From contig JALFAD010000057.1 in assembly GCA_022772525.1 (NCBI GenBank), positions 1 to 64,000 on the forward strand: 64,000 nucleotides of DNA, given 5' to 3'. The stretch is from Clostridiales bacterium (lineage in GTDB: Bacteria; Bacillota; Clostridia; Oscillospirales; Oscillospiraceae). Positions 16,906 through 24,075 of the stretch are shown one piece after another (position 1 is the first letter of the stretch; every line of letters begins with the position of its first letter). Below the pieces are notes generated by a model. The model was not told the origin of the DNA and ran no database searches. It saw only the letters and a program-made list of their open reading frames with translations. Both the position numbers and the translations under genes were made by a program.

Positions 16906-17390
16906 AGGTTCCCCCGGTTCACAAGAAATTGGGCGCACAGCCCGGTAAAGGTTCCCGTCACGATGCTGACCGCGATCATCACGGGCAGGTAGGCAAGAAG
17001 CCCCGGCGTGGAGGTCAGGAGCACCGCCACGGCCATCTGACCGATGGAATGGGCCACAGCTCCCAGCGCACCCGCCACCCAGAGTTGCTTTTTCGTCAGA
17101 ATTTTTCGCAGGCCGATGGTGACGGCGATAGCCAGCGCACCCCCGGCAGCGGAATAGAAAATCGTGCTGAAATTCCCGGCGAACACCGCTCCCAGAAAAA
17201 TCCGGGCCGACAAAATCAGCACGGCGTCCTTGGGCCCCAGCGCGAACACGGCGAACACCGTGACGATATTCGCAAGGCCCAGCTTAATGCCGGGGATGGG
17301 CACAAGGGCGGGAATCTGAGCCTCCACCATGAAAATAGTCAGGGCAATGGCGGTGAGCAGCGCCAAGAGGGTCAATTTTCTGGTTTTCAA
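16884..17390 (-). CDS. Gx transporter family protein
   Basis: 168 residues with about five transmembrane helices, rich in Gly/Ala. PIPGIKLGLANIVTVFA, AGNFSTIFYSAAGGALA and GAVAHSIGQMAVA match the family once labelled heptaprenyl diphosphate synthase component I. It is thought to be a small S-component-like transporter; the substrate is unknown. A TTG start at 17390 is preferred because AGGCGGTGG lies just upstream; an in-frame TTG at 17408 has no such site. Confidence 0.8.
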   Translation of the reverse strand: MKTRKLTLLALLTAIALTIFMVEAQIPALVPIPGIKLGLANIVTVFAVFALGPKDAVLILSARIFLGAVFAGNFSTIFYSAAGGALAIAVTIGLRKILTKKQLWVAGALGAVAHSIGQMAVAVLLTSTPGLLAYLPVMIAVSIVTGTFTGLCAQFLVNRGNLWKTISK

Positions 17391-17452
17391 TCTGCCACCG
17401 CCTTTCAACAGGTAAAGAATAGCAGATTTTTGAATTTTTGTAAAGGAAAACC

Positions 17453-17525
17453 GTAGGGGCGCCCATTGGGCGCCCGCCGTAATTCAAATTGCTTACGAAG
17501 CGGGCGGCCAATGGCCGCCCCTACG
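17453..17525. repeat. Family C inverted repeat, copy C2
   Basis: CCGTAGGGGCGCCCATTGGG and GCGGCCAATGGCCGCCCCTACGG flank about 25 bases. It fills the gap between two minus-strand genes. Confidence 0.75.
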
Positions 17526-17530
17526 GTGTA

Positions 17531-18313
17531 TTACGCGGAAATCTCCCAGATATTGCGGATCTGGCCTTCCAATTCCTCGTATGTCCACGGCTTTTCGGAA
17601 CGGATGCGGCTGTTGGGGTCGTTGACGGTAAAAGCGCCGTCCGCCCAGGCTGCCAGAACGATGTAATGACCGGAGGAGGTAAAGTCCCCCTTGCCCAGCG
17701 CCAGAATCACCGGATGCCCATTTTCCACCGCCTCCACCATTTTGCCTTTGACCAGCGGCAGTTCCTTCGCCGTCAGGCCCAGCTTTTCCGCGCCCTCGCT
17801 GATAAGGGTCCAGCTGGAACCGTAGCCGGAGGTGTAATAGCCGTTCTCCGCAGCAAATTCCGCCACGTCCCTCGGATTGAAGCGTTCCTCGCCGGTCAGG
17901 TAGTACCCCGCCATGGCAAGGCAGGTGGGGCCGCAGCCGGTCTGCCCGATGCAGCCGCTGCCGTATTTCTCATAGCCCCACATGGGGTCCCATTGTAGAA
18001 ACAGGGGAACGGTGTCCCGGCGATAGCCGGACAGGTCGATTTCGGTTTCCGTCCGGAAGGGGTAGTTCAGCACAAACGCTTTGGTTTCCGGGTTTATTTC
18101 CAACAATTCAATCAAGTCCTCCGGGTAGCGTCCGTAGGAGATGTGGTTTTCGGTTGCAAAGGCTTTGACGGTCTGCTCCGCCTCGGTACGTTCGCCGAAA
18201 TAGTAGGAAATGTCCCGGTAGAGGTAATACAGGGGCCTTGCTCCCAGCACTGCCGCCAGTACCAGAGACAGCGCAAGGATAAAAACGGTAAGAAAACGAC
18301 GTTTTGTCTTCAA
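17531..18313 (-). CDS. Secreted or membrane-anchored C39-like cysteine peptidase
   Basis: 260 residues. An N-terminal membrane anchor or signal (FLTVFILALSLVLAAVLGA) is followed by a peptidase_C39_2-type domain. GQTGCGPTCLAMAGYYL has the likely catalytic Cys near residue 137, SGHYIVLAAW near residue 220 gives the His, and NDPNSR gives the third residue. It probably acts outside the cell on peptides or wall material. The TTG at 18313 has AAGGAGG seven bases upstream and is preferred over an ATG 33 bases earlier. Confidence 0.82.
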   Translation of the reverse strand: MKTKRRFLTVFILALSLVLAAVLGARPLYYLYRDISYYFGERTEAEQTVKAFATENHISYGRYPEDLIELLEINPETKAFVLNYPFRTETEIDLSGYRRDTVPLFLQWDPMWGYEKYGSGCIGQTGCGPTCLAMAGYYLTGEERFNPRDVAEFAAENGYYTSGYGSSWTLISEGAEKLGLTAKELPLVKGKMVEAVENGHPVILALGKGDFTSSGHYIVLAAWADGAFTVNDPNSRIRSEKPWTYEELEGQIRNIWEISA

Positions 18314-18384
18314 CAAAATCCCTCCTTCTGCGCCATTATAGCACAAAAAGAGGGAAAAGTCTTTTCGATTTATTTAAGATTTGC

Positions 18385-18507
18385 AGATAAGGCTCCCCTT
18401 TTAGGGGAGCTGGCGCGGCGATAGACGTGACTGAGGGGTGATTGTCCCATTCCGGAAGGCACCCCTCAGCTTCGCACAGCTTCAGCAGCTCCCCTGATAG
18501 GGGAGCC
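18385..18507. repeat. Family B-type inverted-repeat element (copy 4)
   Basis: Begins AAGGCTCCCCTTTTAGGGGAGCTG and TGACTGAGGGGTG, and ends with CACCCCTCAGC and CAGCTCCCCTGATAGGGGAGC. It is a 120-bp miniature element with inverted ends and nested palindromes. It supplies the last codons of the NUDIX gene. Confidence 0.75.
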
Positions 18508-18970
18508 TTAGCTCCTCCCCGTCCAGAACGGCTTCCGCCAGCCTGTCCCCCTGGTAGCGCAGCTTCAGCAGGAAGAAGGGGGCGTCCTTCCACAGAAGGT
18601 CCAGAAAAATCTGGTCGCCTTCCCATTTGGGCAGACTGTCTAAGAATTCCCGGCTGACCCATTTCAGGTCGCCCTCGGAACAGCTTGTCAGTTCCCCCTC
18701 AAAGCCATCTGCGGTAAACAGGTACATAAACTCTCCCTCGCAGGTGTCGCTGAGGAAGGTGACCACGCCACGGCAGCGCCAGCTTGTCAGGGTCAGGCCC
18801 GTTTCCTCTTTGGCTTCCCGCAGGAGGCACTCGTCGGGGCTTTCCTCGCTCTCAAATTTGCCGCCGATGCCGATCCACTTATCCTTATTGATGTCGTTTT
18901 TCTTTTTCACCCGGTGGAGCATCAATACTTCGTCACCCCGGGTTACATAACACAGCGTGGTATTAAGCAT
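18482..18970 (-). CDS. NUDIX hydrolase (MutT-like)
   Basis: 162 residues. The Nudix box runs GGKFESEESPDECLLREAKE then ETGL (residues 37-60), complete with the metal-binding RE..EE. The N-terminus LCYVTRGDEVLMLHRVKKKND resembles 8-oxo-dGTP diphosphatase-like members that may clean the nucleotide pool. It overlaps the lipid-kinase gene by eight bases. The C-terminus (about the last nine residues) is encoded by the miniature repeat at 18385-18507, so it is not ancestral. Confidence 0.9.
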   Translation of the reverse strand: MLNTTLCYVTRGDEVLMLHRVKKKNDINKDKWIGIGGKFESEESPDECLLREAKEETGLTLTSWRCRGVVTFLSDTCEGEFMYLFTADGFEGELTSCSEGDLKWVSREFLDSLPKWEGDQIFLDLLWKDAPFFLLKLRYQGDRLAEAVLDGEELRLPYQGSC

Positions 18971-19862
18971 CGGTTTCTTTCCTCTGAATCAGGTGAATGG
19001 CGTGGTGCAGGTTTTCCACCTCCACCACCGCGTGGCCGTCCTCTTTTTCGCCGTCCAGGGTCCAGGGCATCTCCGGGTCAGCCTCCACCCGGATGTGGTG
19101 GGCGGAACGGAAGGTAATCATCTCACAGTTATAGTCCTGAGACTGGACCGCCCGGATGCACTCGGACAGCTCGGCAAAGCTGCGGGGCATCCGCACCAGC
19201 ATGACCTCGAACAGGCCGTCGCCCATGTCCACCTGATCCGGGTCCAGCGTCAGAACGCCGCCGATGGAGGTGGAGTTGCAGATGGCGCCAAAGAGGAAAT
19301 CATCCTCCACGATCTCGCCGTCGATATCCATGCGGATGTGCTCGTTGCGGATCTGGGACAGCTCGGAAATGCCGCCCAGCACGTAGGCCGTATGGCCCAG
19401 CGCGTTCTTGATGTTCTGGGGCACGATGTAGCTCGAGCGGGTAAAGGCGCCGAAGGAAGCCACATAGGCAAAATTCCGGGTGCCGAACCGGCCCGCGTCA
19501 TAGTCGTAGGGTTTTCCTTCCAGAATATCTTTGGCAGCCTGCACCGGGTTGTGGGACAGGCCCATGCTGGCGGCAAAATCGTTGGTGGTTCCCGTGGGGA
19601 TATAGCCCAACGGGGTGTTGGCGCCGGCACGAAGCAGGCCGGTAATGGTCTCATTCAGGGTTCCGTCCCCGCCGCAGCAGACCACAATATCCACATCCTG
19701 TCCGCTTTTTTGGGCCGCCCGGGTTGCCGCGCCGGTGCCGGTGGTCATGACCGTGTTTATCTCGAAACCGGCTTCGCTGAATTGCAGCAGAATGTCCGGC
19801 AGCACCCGGTTGGCACGCTTCTGCCCGGCGAAGGGGTTCATAATGAACAGCATCTTCTTCAT
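18963..19862 (-). CDS. Diacylglycerol kinase-like lipid kinase
   Basis: 299 residues. MKKMLFIMNPFAGQKRA and VCCGGDGTLNETITGLL (near residue 62) are the DagK/YegS catalytic-domain motifs, with GYIPTGTTNDFAASMGL as the nucleotide-site loop. In Bacillota such enzymes recycle diacylglycerol from lipoteichoic acid synthesis. The start is placed at 19862: an ATG at 19892 overlaps the -10 box of its promoter and cannot be used; ATGs at 19877/19874 have poor spacing. Confidence 0.9.
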   Translation of the reverse strand: MKKMLFIMNPFAGQKRANRVLPDILLQFSEAGFEINTVMTTGTGAATRAAQKSGQDVDIVVCCGGDGTLNETITGLLRAGANTPLGYIPTGTTNDFAASMGLSHNPVQAAKDILEGKPYDYDAGRFGTRNFAYVASFGAFTRSSYIVPQNIKNALGHTAYVLGGISELSQIRNEHIRMDIDGEIVEDDFLFGAICNSTSIGGVLTLDPDQVDMGDGLFEVMLVRMPRSFAELSECIRAVQSQDYNCEMITFRSAHHIRVEADPEMPWTLDGEKEDGHAVVEVENLHHAIHLIQRKETDA

Positions 19863-19890
19863 GGATTTTTCCATCATCCTTTCGCTGGAC

Positions 19891-19918
19891 ATTATATCAT
19901 TTTCCGGGATGATTGCAA
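19891..19918 (-). promoter_or_regulatory. Promoter of lipid kinase-NUDIX
   Basis: Minus strand: TTGCAA (19918-19913), 16 bases, TATAAT (19896-19891). It overlaps the end of the sigma-like gene and settles the start of the lipid-kinase gene. Confidence 0.7.
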
Positions 19919-20190
19919 GCCGTTCCCCGCTTTTTTCGGACAGAATTTACGGTTTCTTCACATTCGTCATCGTCCAGCAAAAGAAAGCGGCGAATCTTGC
20001 GCATGGCCCCCAACAGGGTGCGCCAGACGGTGGTTACGTTTACATAACGCTCCCGGGCGATCTGTGCCAGCGTCATATCCTGCAAGTAATATTTTTCCAC
20101 GGCGTCTCTTTGCAGGGGTGTCAGCTCCCGGTCCATGATCTTCCGAACCAGCTCCATTTTTCCCTCGAACTCATTGGGTATATTTCTCAC
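19897..20190 (-). CDS. Small sigma-70 region 4-like DNA-binding protein
   Basis: 97 residues. LTPLQRDAVEKYYLQDMTLA followed by QIARERYVNVTTVWRTLLGA is a region-4 helix-turn-helix; no region 2 is present, so it cannot be a full sigma factor. Such short proteins occur as ECF fragments, YlxM-like factors and phage/transposon regulators. It starts with GTG at 20190 (AGGGGG about 11 bases upstream) and overlaps the 77-residue gene by 20 bases. The tail is basic and of low conservation value. Confidence 0.7.
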   Translation of the reverse strand: MRNIPNEFEGKMELVRKIMDRELTPLQRDAVEKYYLQDMTLAQIARERYVNVTTVWRTLLGAMRKIRRFLLLDDDECEETVNSVRKKRGTACNHPGK

Positions 20191-20404
20191 TGCGCCAGTA
20201 CCCCCTTTCGTAGTAGTGTTCCGTCAGCTCCGCCAGCTCGTTGAGCTGGGTGAGGATGGGCGTCATCTGGGAAATGCGCGTCCTCAGGCAGAAGGCAGTC
20301 TGGGGATCGGTCTCCGTCACCAGCTCCATGCGCAGCTGCTTCAGCCGGTCACGCAGGGGCTTCGCCGCCTGACGGTAGGTTTCGCTCAGTTCTTCCAGTG
20401 TCAT
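20171..20404 (-). CDS. Small helical protein paired with sigma-like gene
   Basis: 77 residues, all predicted helix with heptad-like leucines (LEELSETYRQAAKPLRDRLK; LTQLNELAELTEHYYERGYW). AAAGGAGGGG precedes the ATG at 20404. The ATG overlaps the stop of the 40-residue zinc-ribbon gene (ATGA), and its end overlaps the region-4 gene, so all three are translationally coupled. I do not recognise the family. A role as partner or chaperone of the sigma-like protein is inference from context. Confidence 0.65.
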   Translation of the reverse strand: MTLEELSETYRQAAKPLRDRLKQLRMELVTETDPQTAFCLRTRISQMTPILTQLNELAELTEHYYERGYWRSEKYTQ

Positions 20405-20523
20405 AAGCCCCTCCTTTCGCAGCGGATGCAGACAAGACTGGGCGCGTAGCACTCGCCGCCGCATCGGGGACAGAAAGAGGCCGGCACAGCCGCCTGCGGG
20501 TCATAAAACAAAGTTCCTTCCAT
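20401..20523 (-). CDS. 40-residue zinc-ribbon peptide
   Basis: Starts MEGTLFYDPQAAVPASF, then CPRCGGECYAPSLVCIRC with two Cys-x2-Cys knuckles suited to one zinc. AAGGAGG lies eight bases before the ATG, and a TATAAT on the minus strand at 20560-20555 could drive it. It is the first gene of a compact three-gene unit with the helical and sigma-like proteins. Function is unknown; the knuckles suggest nucleic-acid or protein binding. Confidence 0.65.
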   Translation of the reverse strand: MEGTLFYDPQAAVPASFCPRCGGECYAPSLVCIRCERRGL

Positions 20524-20632
20524 TTTGAGTTCCTCCTTCATTGGATTTGCCCTGATTATAGCAAGGGCAGGCTTTGTTTGTCCCGCGGACGGCGTCCGAC
20601 ATTCTTTTCGCGCCCATTCTGCTATCATATCC

Positions 20633-20661
20633 TTGACGCTTCCCCCAAATATCGGTATGAT
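20633..20661 (+). promoter_or_regulatory. Promoter of tadA
   Basis: TTGACG (20633-20638), 17 bases, TATGAT (20656-20661), 22 bases before the chosen TTG start. Confidence 0.8.
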
Positions 20662-20683
20662 AAAGGGCAAGGGAGGCGATGGC

Positions 20684-21220
20684 TTGGACGAATTGTTTAT
20701 GAAAGAAGCGCTGAAACTGGCAAAGGAAGCCTTTGACGATGGAGAAGTACCTGTGGGGTGCGTTGTGGTTCGGGGAGAGGAAATTGTCGGACGAGGGCGG
20801 AACCGCCGGGAAGGGGAGAAAAACGCTCTGGCCCACGCGGAAATCGAGGCCATCCACGACGCCTGCCAGACTCTGGGGGGCTGGCGGCTGTGGGAGTGCA
20901 CCCTGTACGTCACCCTGGAGCCGTGCCCCATGTGCGCCGGGGCCATTGTAAATGCCCGGATTCCCCGGGTGGTCTACGGCGCGGCGGACAAAAAATGCGG
21001 CGCGGTGCGCTCTGTGTGCAGCCTGTTCGATATGCACTTCAACCACCACCCCACGGTGGAAGCCGGGGTGCTGGAAGAAGAGTGCGGACAGCTTCTGACG
21101 GAATTCTTTCAAAAACTCCGGGTGGAGCTGCGGACAAGGCCCAAGTGGAAACCGAAATCAGTTGACAGTGAAAGCACCAATGGCTTCCCCGGGGGGAAGC
21201 TGGCAGACCGTAAGGTCTGA
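20684..21220 (+). CDS. tadA: tRNA-specific adenosine deaminase
   Basis: 178 residues. It converts A34 of tRNA-Arg(ACG) to inosine. HAEIEAIHDAC contains the zinc His and catalytic Glu, and LEPCPMCAGAIVNARI holds the two zinc cysteines. The TTG at 20684 is used because GGGAGG lies seven bases upstream and the promoter ends at 20661. The body ends near KLRVELRTRPKWK; the last 20 or so residues run into a family B repeat (from 21171) and are probably a repeat-derived tail. Confidence 0.93.
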   Translation: MDELFMKEALKLAKEAFDDGEVPVGCVVVRGEEIVGRGRNRREGEKNALAHAEIEAIHDACQTLGGWRLWECTLYVTLEPCPMCAGAIVNARIPRVVYGAADKKCGAVRSVCSLFDMHFNHHPTVEAGVLEEECGQLLTEFFQKLRVELRTRPKWKPKSVDSESTNGFPGGKLADRKV

Positions 21221-21387
21221 CTGATGAGGAACGGCGATATGTTCCGACATCGTGTGCACTACGTTAATCATGTACAAGTGCAAAGCCTGTCCATTTTTTT
21301 GTAACTGCATCGCCAGTAATAAGATTTCGCCATTCCTCATCCGACCCGGCTAACGCCGGGCCACCTTCCCCTCGGGGGAAGGTATTG
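21171..21387. repeat. Composite family B repeat (copy 5)
   Basis: Left arm GGCTTCCCCGGGGGGAAGCTGG then CTGATGAGGAACGGCGA; about 100 bases of filler; right arm TCGCCATTCCTCATCCGACC, GGGCCACCTTCCCC and GGGGGAAGG. Same architecture as 10813-11066. It lies between tadA and spoIIP and codes for nothing I can support beyond the tadA tail. Confidence 0.7.
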
Positions 21388-21416
21388 TTTCATCAAGCCG
21401 AAAGGGGGCTGAGGGA

Positions 21417-22409
21417 TTGAAACAGCTTAGCCGCGCCCGGCGGGTGGGCCTGACCGCCATTGCGTGCGCCCTCCTGCTGCGGCTGTGGAGCGAGGGGTAT
21501 GTGGAAAAGCTCATCGACCTTGTGACCGGCCCCGATGCCGCCGCCTTTTTTATTTATCTGGAAACCGGACGAGACGTCCGGTTTTCGCCGTCTTTGCCGG
21601 CATTTTCGCCGGATTTCATGGAGTCTCCCCCCGCCGCGACCCTTCCGGAAACGGAACCCACACTTCCGGTCTTTTCCGACGCCGACGGACTGGAGCTGTA
21701 CTATGCCTCCACAGAGAACCCGGACATTCCAGCGCTGCTTTCCCAGCCCCTCCACTGGAATCTAAGGGGTGAGGAGCCTACCGTTCTGATTATCCACACC
21801 CACACCACCGAAAGCTACACCTGGGTGGACGAGCAGTACAAGGAAACCGCCGCCTGGCGCACGACGGACGATAGCTACAACATGGTATCCATCGGGGAAA
21901 TCGTCAGGCAGATTCTGGAGGAAAACGGTATCCCGGTGATCCACGACCGGGAGCTACACGACTATCCCTCCTACAACGGCTCCTACACCCGTACCCGCAA
22001 GGTGATTAAAGATTATGTAAACCAATACAGCAGCATTCAGCTGATTCTCGACCTGCACCGGGACGCGGCGGGGGATGGAAAAAATCAGATGCGCACCAGT
22101 GCCACGGTGGATGGAGAGCCGTCGGCCCAGCTGATGCTGGTGATGGGTACCAACTATGACACCTACCCCGAAAACCTGTCTCTGGCTCTGAAGGTGCACG
22201 CCCAGCTGGAAGCCCAGTGTCCCGGCATCACCCGCCCGTTACAGCTTCGGGCCGCCCGGTTCAATCAGGACTTATGCCCCGGCTCCCTGCTCGTGGAGGT
22301 TGGCGCGGCAGGCAACACCCACCCGGAAGCCCACCGGGCCGCGCAGCAGCTGGCAAAAGCGATCGTTGCGCTGGCAGAAGGCACCGCCGATGGCAAGAGT
22401 GAAGCGTGA
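21417..22409 (+). CDS. spoIIP: Stage II sporulation protein P
   Basis: 330 residues. SpoIIP is a peptidoglycan amidase/endopeptidase that works with SpoIID and SpoIIM to drive engulfment of the forespore. An N-terminal membrane segment is followed by a Pro-rich linker and the catalytic domain. TVLIIHTHTTESYT has the zinc His/Glu near residue 127, LILDLHRDAAGDG near residue 210 the second His, and LLVEVGAAGNTHPEA near residue 295 the catalytic Glu. TTG start at 21417 after GCTGAGGGA. It shows the organism has sporulation genes. Confidence 0.93.
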   Translation: MKQLSRARRVGLTAIACALLLRLWSEGYVEKLIDLVTGPDAAAFFIYLETGRDVRFSPSLPAFSPDFMESPPAATLPETEPTLPVFSDADGLELYYASTENPDIPALLSQPLHWNLRGEEPTVLIIHTHTTESYTWVDEQYKETAAWRTTDDSYNMVSIGEIVRQILEENGIPVIHDRELHDYPSYNGSYTRTRKVIKDYVNQYSSIQLILDLHRDAAGDGKNQMRTSATVDGEPSAQLMLVMGTNYDTYPENLSLALKVHAQLEAQCPGITRPLQLRAARFNQDLCPGSLLVEVGAAGNTHPEAHRAAQQLAKAIVALAEGTADGKSEA

Positions 22410-22437
22410 AGCGTGGAGTTTGGAGTGTGAAGTATGG
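22399..22437. repeat. Family D short-period tract (GTGAAGC/TGGAGTT type)
   Basis: Degenerate 7-9-base units GTGAAGC, GTGAAGC, GTGGAGTT, TGGAGT, GTGAAGT. A complementary-type tract (CCACTCCACACTCC) is at 35367-35400. It covers the spoIIP stop. Confidence 0.6.
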
Positions 22438-22443
22438 ATATTG

Positions 22444-22472
22444 TTAACATTCCAAATTTTTTGGAGTAAACT
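22444..22472 (+). promoter_or_regulatory. Promoter of holin-like toxin mRNA
   Basis: TTAACA (22444-22449), 17 bases, TAAACT (22467-22472). The expected start is near 22479, just before GGTGCTACC. Confidence 0.7.
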
Positions 22473-22563
22473 GTCCCTGGTGCTACCGCGCCGCGGTAGG
22501 CGGTTCCCCCTTCATCGGGGGTAGAGCTTTTTGCCCCCAATCGAGAGAGAGGGGGTGGTGGAT

Positions 22564-22653
22564 ATGGTTACATGGCAGGAACTGTTCCAGTTCGGCATTT
22601 TCCTTATCGCACTGATCTCCCTGATTATTCAGGATAAAGATAAAAAGAAGTAA
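22564..22653 (+). CDS. Holin-like type I toxin peptide (29 residues)
   Basis: Reads MVTWQELFQF then GIFLIALISLIIQ and DKDKKK: one hydrophobic span with a basic tail, matching the putative holin-like toxin family (TxpA/BsrE type). A very strong GAGGGGGTGGTGG lies ahead of the ATG. The leader is about 85 bases with stable stems. A convergent antisense RNA (22727 to about 22640) overlaps its 3' end, as in TxpA/RatA. When over-produced, such peptides damage the membrane. The family call rests on sequence pattern and layout. Confidence 0.78.
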   Translation: MVTWQELFQFGIFLIALISLIIQDKDKKK

Positions 22654-22727
22654 CCGCCCAGCCTCCTAAGCAAGCGGTTACTTCTTCTTGCATACGGGGT
22701 GAACCGTCTACCGGTAGCACCCTCTCT
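22640..22727 (-). ncRNA. Candidate antisense RNA antitoxin of the holin-like toxin
   Basis: A minus-strand promoter (22762-22734) predicts transcription from about 22727. The RNA begins with a GGTGCTACCGGTAG stem and ends in a 13-bp terminator AAGAAGTAACCGC/GCGGTTACTTCTT followed by TTTTTATC. That gives about 88 nt overlapping the last toxin codons and 3' UTR. Confidence 0.7.
22645..22690. terminator. Shared hairpin ending toxin mRNA and antisense RNA
   Basis: Stem 22645-22657 with 22674-22686 (13 bp), 16-base loop. The T tract is strong on the minus side (TTCTTTTT) and weaker on the plus side (CTTCTTCTT). Confidence 0.75.
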
Positions 22728-22733
22728 ACGCTT

Positions 22734-22762
22734 AGTATAGCCCTGTTCGAATGATTTGTCAA
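22734..22762 (-). promoter_or_regulatory. Promoter of antisense RNA
   Basis: Minus strand: TTGACA (22762-22757), 17 bases, TATACT (22739-22734). Confidence 0.85.
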
Positions 22763-22829
22763 TGCTTTGCCAATGGTGCAGGGCTTTTTTCATGCACTAG
22801 GAGCGTGACATTTCGCGATTCTCCAAACT

Positions 22830-23210
22830 CTACAAAAGGTTCCACCAGCACAGGGCGTGGGCATCCCCAACGGCCTGCACCATTTTCGCGGCACGGGCAC
22901 AGGAAGCGGCGAAATCCGTCGTCTCCCGCTCCTGCCGGGCAGTGTCCATGGCAGCCAGCTCCGCGCCCACCTCTTCCGTTGGAGTGTGGTCGGCAAAGCA
23001 GGCCCGGAAATGCTCCCATTTGTTCCAGCTCTCCTCTGCCCGGCGGGAGAAATTCTCCGCGTTGCGCCAGTCGCCCAATTCCGCGCACTCCGCCGCCTGG
23101 TTTAAGTCGGCGGCGATTGGCTCATGAATTTTGTCCATGCCCCAGGTCACGCTCAGACTTGCCGCCAGCAATACGATCAGCAATCCCGCTCCGAACCAAC
23201 ACCGCTTCAT
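22830..23210 (-). CDS. DUF4363 family protein
   Basis: 126 residues. An N-terminal membrane segment or signal (CWFGAGLLIVLLAASLSVTW) is followed by a helical outer domain (LNQAAECAELGDWRNAENFS; WEHFRACFADHTPTEEV). DUF4363 proteins usually sit directly after YetF/DUF421 proteins in spore-forming Clostridia, as here (four-base overlap). Function is unknown. GGAAAGGAG lies ahead of the ATG at 23210. Confidence 0.82.
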   Translation of the reverse strand: MKRCWFGAGLLIVLLAASLSVTWGMDKIHEPIAADLNQAAECAELGDWRNAENFSRRAEESWNKWEHFRACFADHTPTEEVGAELAAMDTARQERETTDFAASCARAAKMVQAVGDAHALCWWNLL

Positions 23211-23881
23211 GAGCGCTCCTTTCCCAGCCACAGCATGTGATCTGCTTCATCCACCGTCAGCAAATAGGTTGACATAATATCTGTATCGTGCTGCGAAAGC
23301 ACTTTCCGAACCCAGTTTTCATCCTTTCCCGCCCGCCGCAGATTCTCCTTGGACAGGTAACCGTCCTCTATGAGCGTCACCGGCAGGTACTGCTTGCCCG
23401 CCTGCACCCCCGCGTCCTTCGCCGACGCGGGCTTTTCCTTTGGGTAGGGGAACACAGACAGATTCCCGTTGGTTTCCAGAATGGCAAACTGCACCGTCTG
23501 AATGTCCAGCACATCCTTCTCCCGCAGATGGCCCGTCAGCTCATCCAGCGTAATGCGGGCGCTGCGCAGATTGTCCTGCAGGATTTTCCCGTTGTCAATG
23601 AGAATGACGGGTTTTCCGCACAGCAGCTGCCGCAGCTTGACGCTGCGGAGGATTGCCCCAGACAGCACCAGCTCCAGCCCCAGCACGGTTAGAATCGGCA
23701 CCAGCCCGGAATACAGCGGAATCGCTCCGTCCTGCATGGGAATCGCCGCCAGATTCGCCACCAGCATGGTGACCACAAATTCCGCCGGTTCCATTTCGCC
23801 GATCTGCCGCTTGCCCATGAGCCGCACGGCGAAAATCAGCACCAGATATAAAAATAATGTGCGCAGATAGGATAAAATCAT
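23207..23881 (-). CDS. DUF421 (YetF family) membrane protein
   Basis: 224 residues. Three N-terminal transmembrane helices (LFLYLVLIFAVRLMGKRQIG; FVVTMLVANLAAIPM; VPILTVLGLELVLSG) precede a cytoplasmic domain with KPVILIDNGKILQDNLRSAR and LPVTLIEDGYL. RLMGKRQIGEM is the family signature. In Bacillus, relatives contribute to spore germination properties and heat resistance. ATG at 23881 with GAGGTG six bases upstream; the GTG at 23890 overlaps that site. Confidence 0.88.
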   Translation of the reverse strand: MILSYLRTLFLYLVLIFAVRLMGKRQIGEMEPAEFVVTMLVANLAAIPMQDGAIPLYSGLVPILTVLGLELVLSGAILRSVKLRQLLCGKPVILIDNGKILQDNLRSARITLDELTGHLREKDVLDIQTVQFAILETNGNLSVFPYPKEKPASAKDAGVQAGKQYLPVTLIEDGYLSKENLRRAGKDENWVRKVLSQHDTDIMSTYLLTVDEADHMLWLGKERS

Positions 23882-24013
23882 GTACTTCACCTCATTTGTC
23901 CATTATACCCAGATTCGGGAGGCCTATCCATCATCGAGCGGACAGTTAACTGTCAACGCTTTATACAATTCCTCCAAAAATATGTATTTTCTCATTTATT
24001 TTTTTGGCTCCTC

Positions 24014-24042
24014 TTGCTTTCTATTTAGGTTACGCGTATAAT
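24014..24042 (+). promoter_or_regulatory. Promoter of nucleotidyltransferase gene
   Basis: TTGCTT (24014-24019), 17 bases, TATAAT (24037-24042), 34 bases before the ATG. Confidence 0.8.
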
Positions 24043-24075
24043 GAAATCGCAATTAAACGCAAAGGAGAATGCTTT

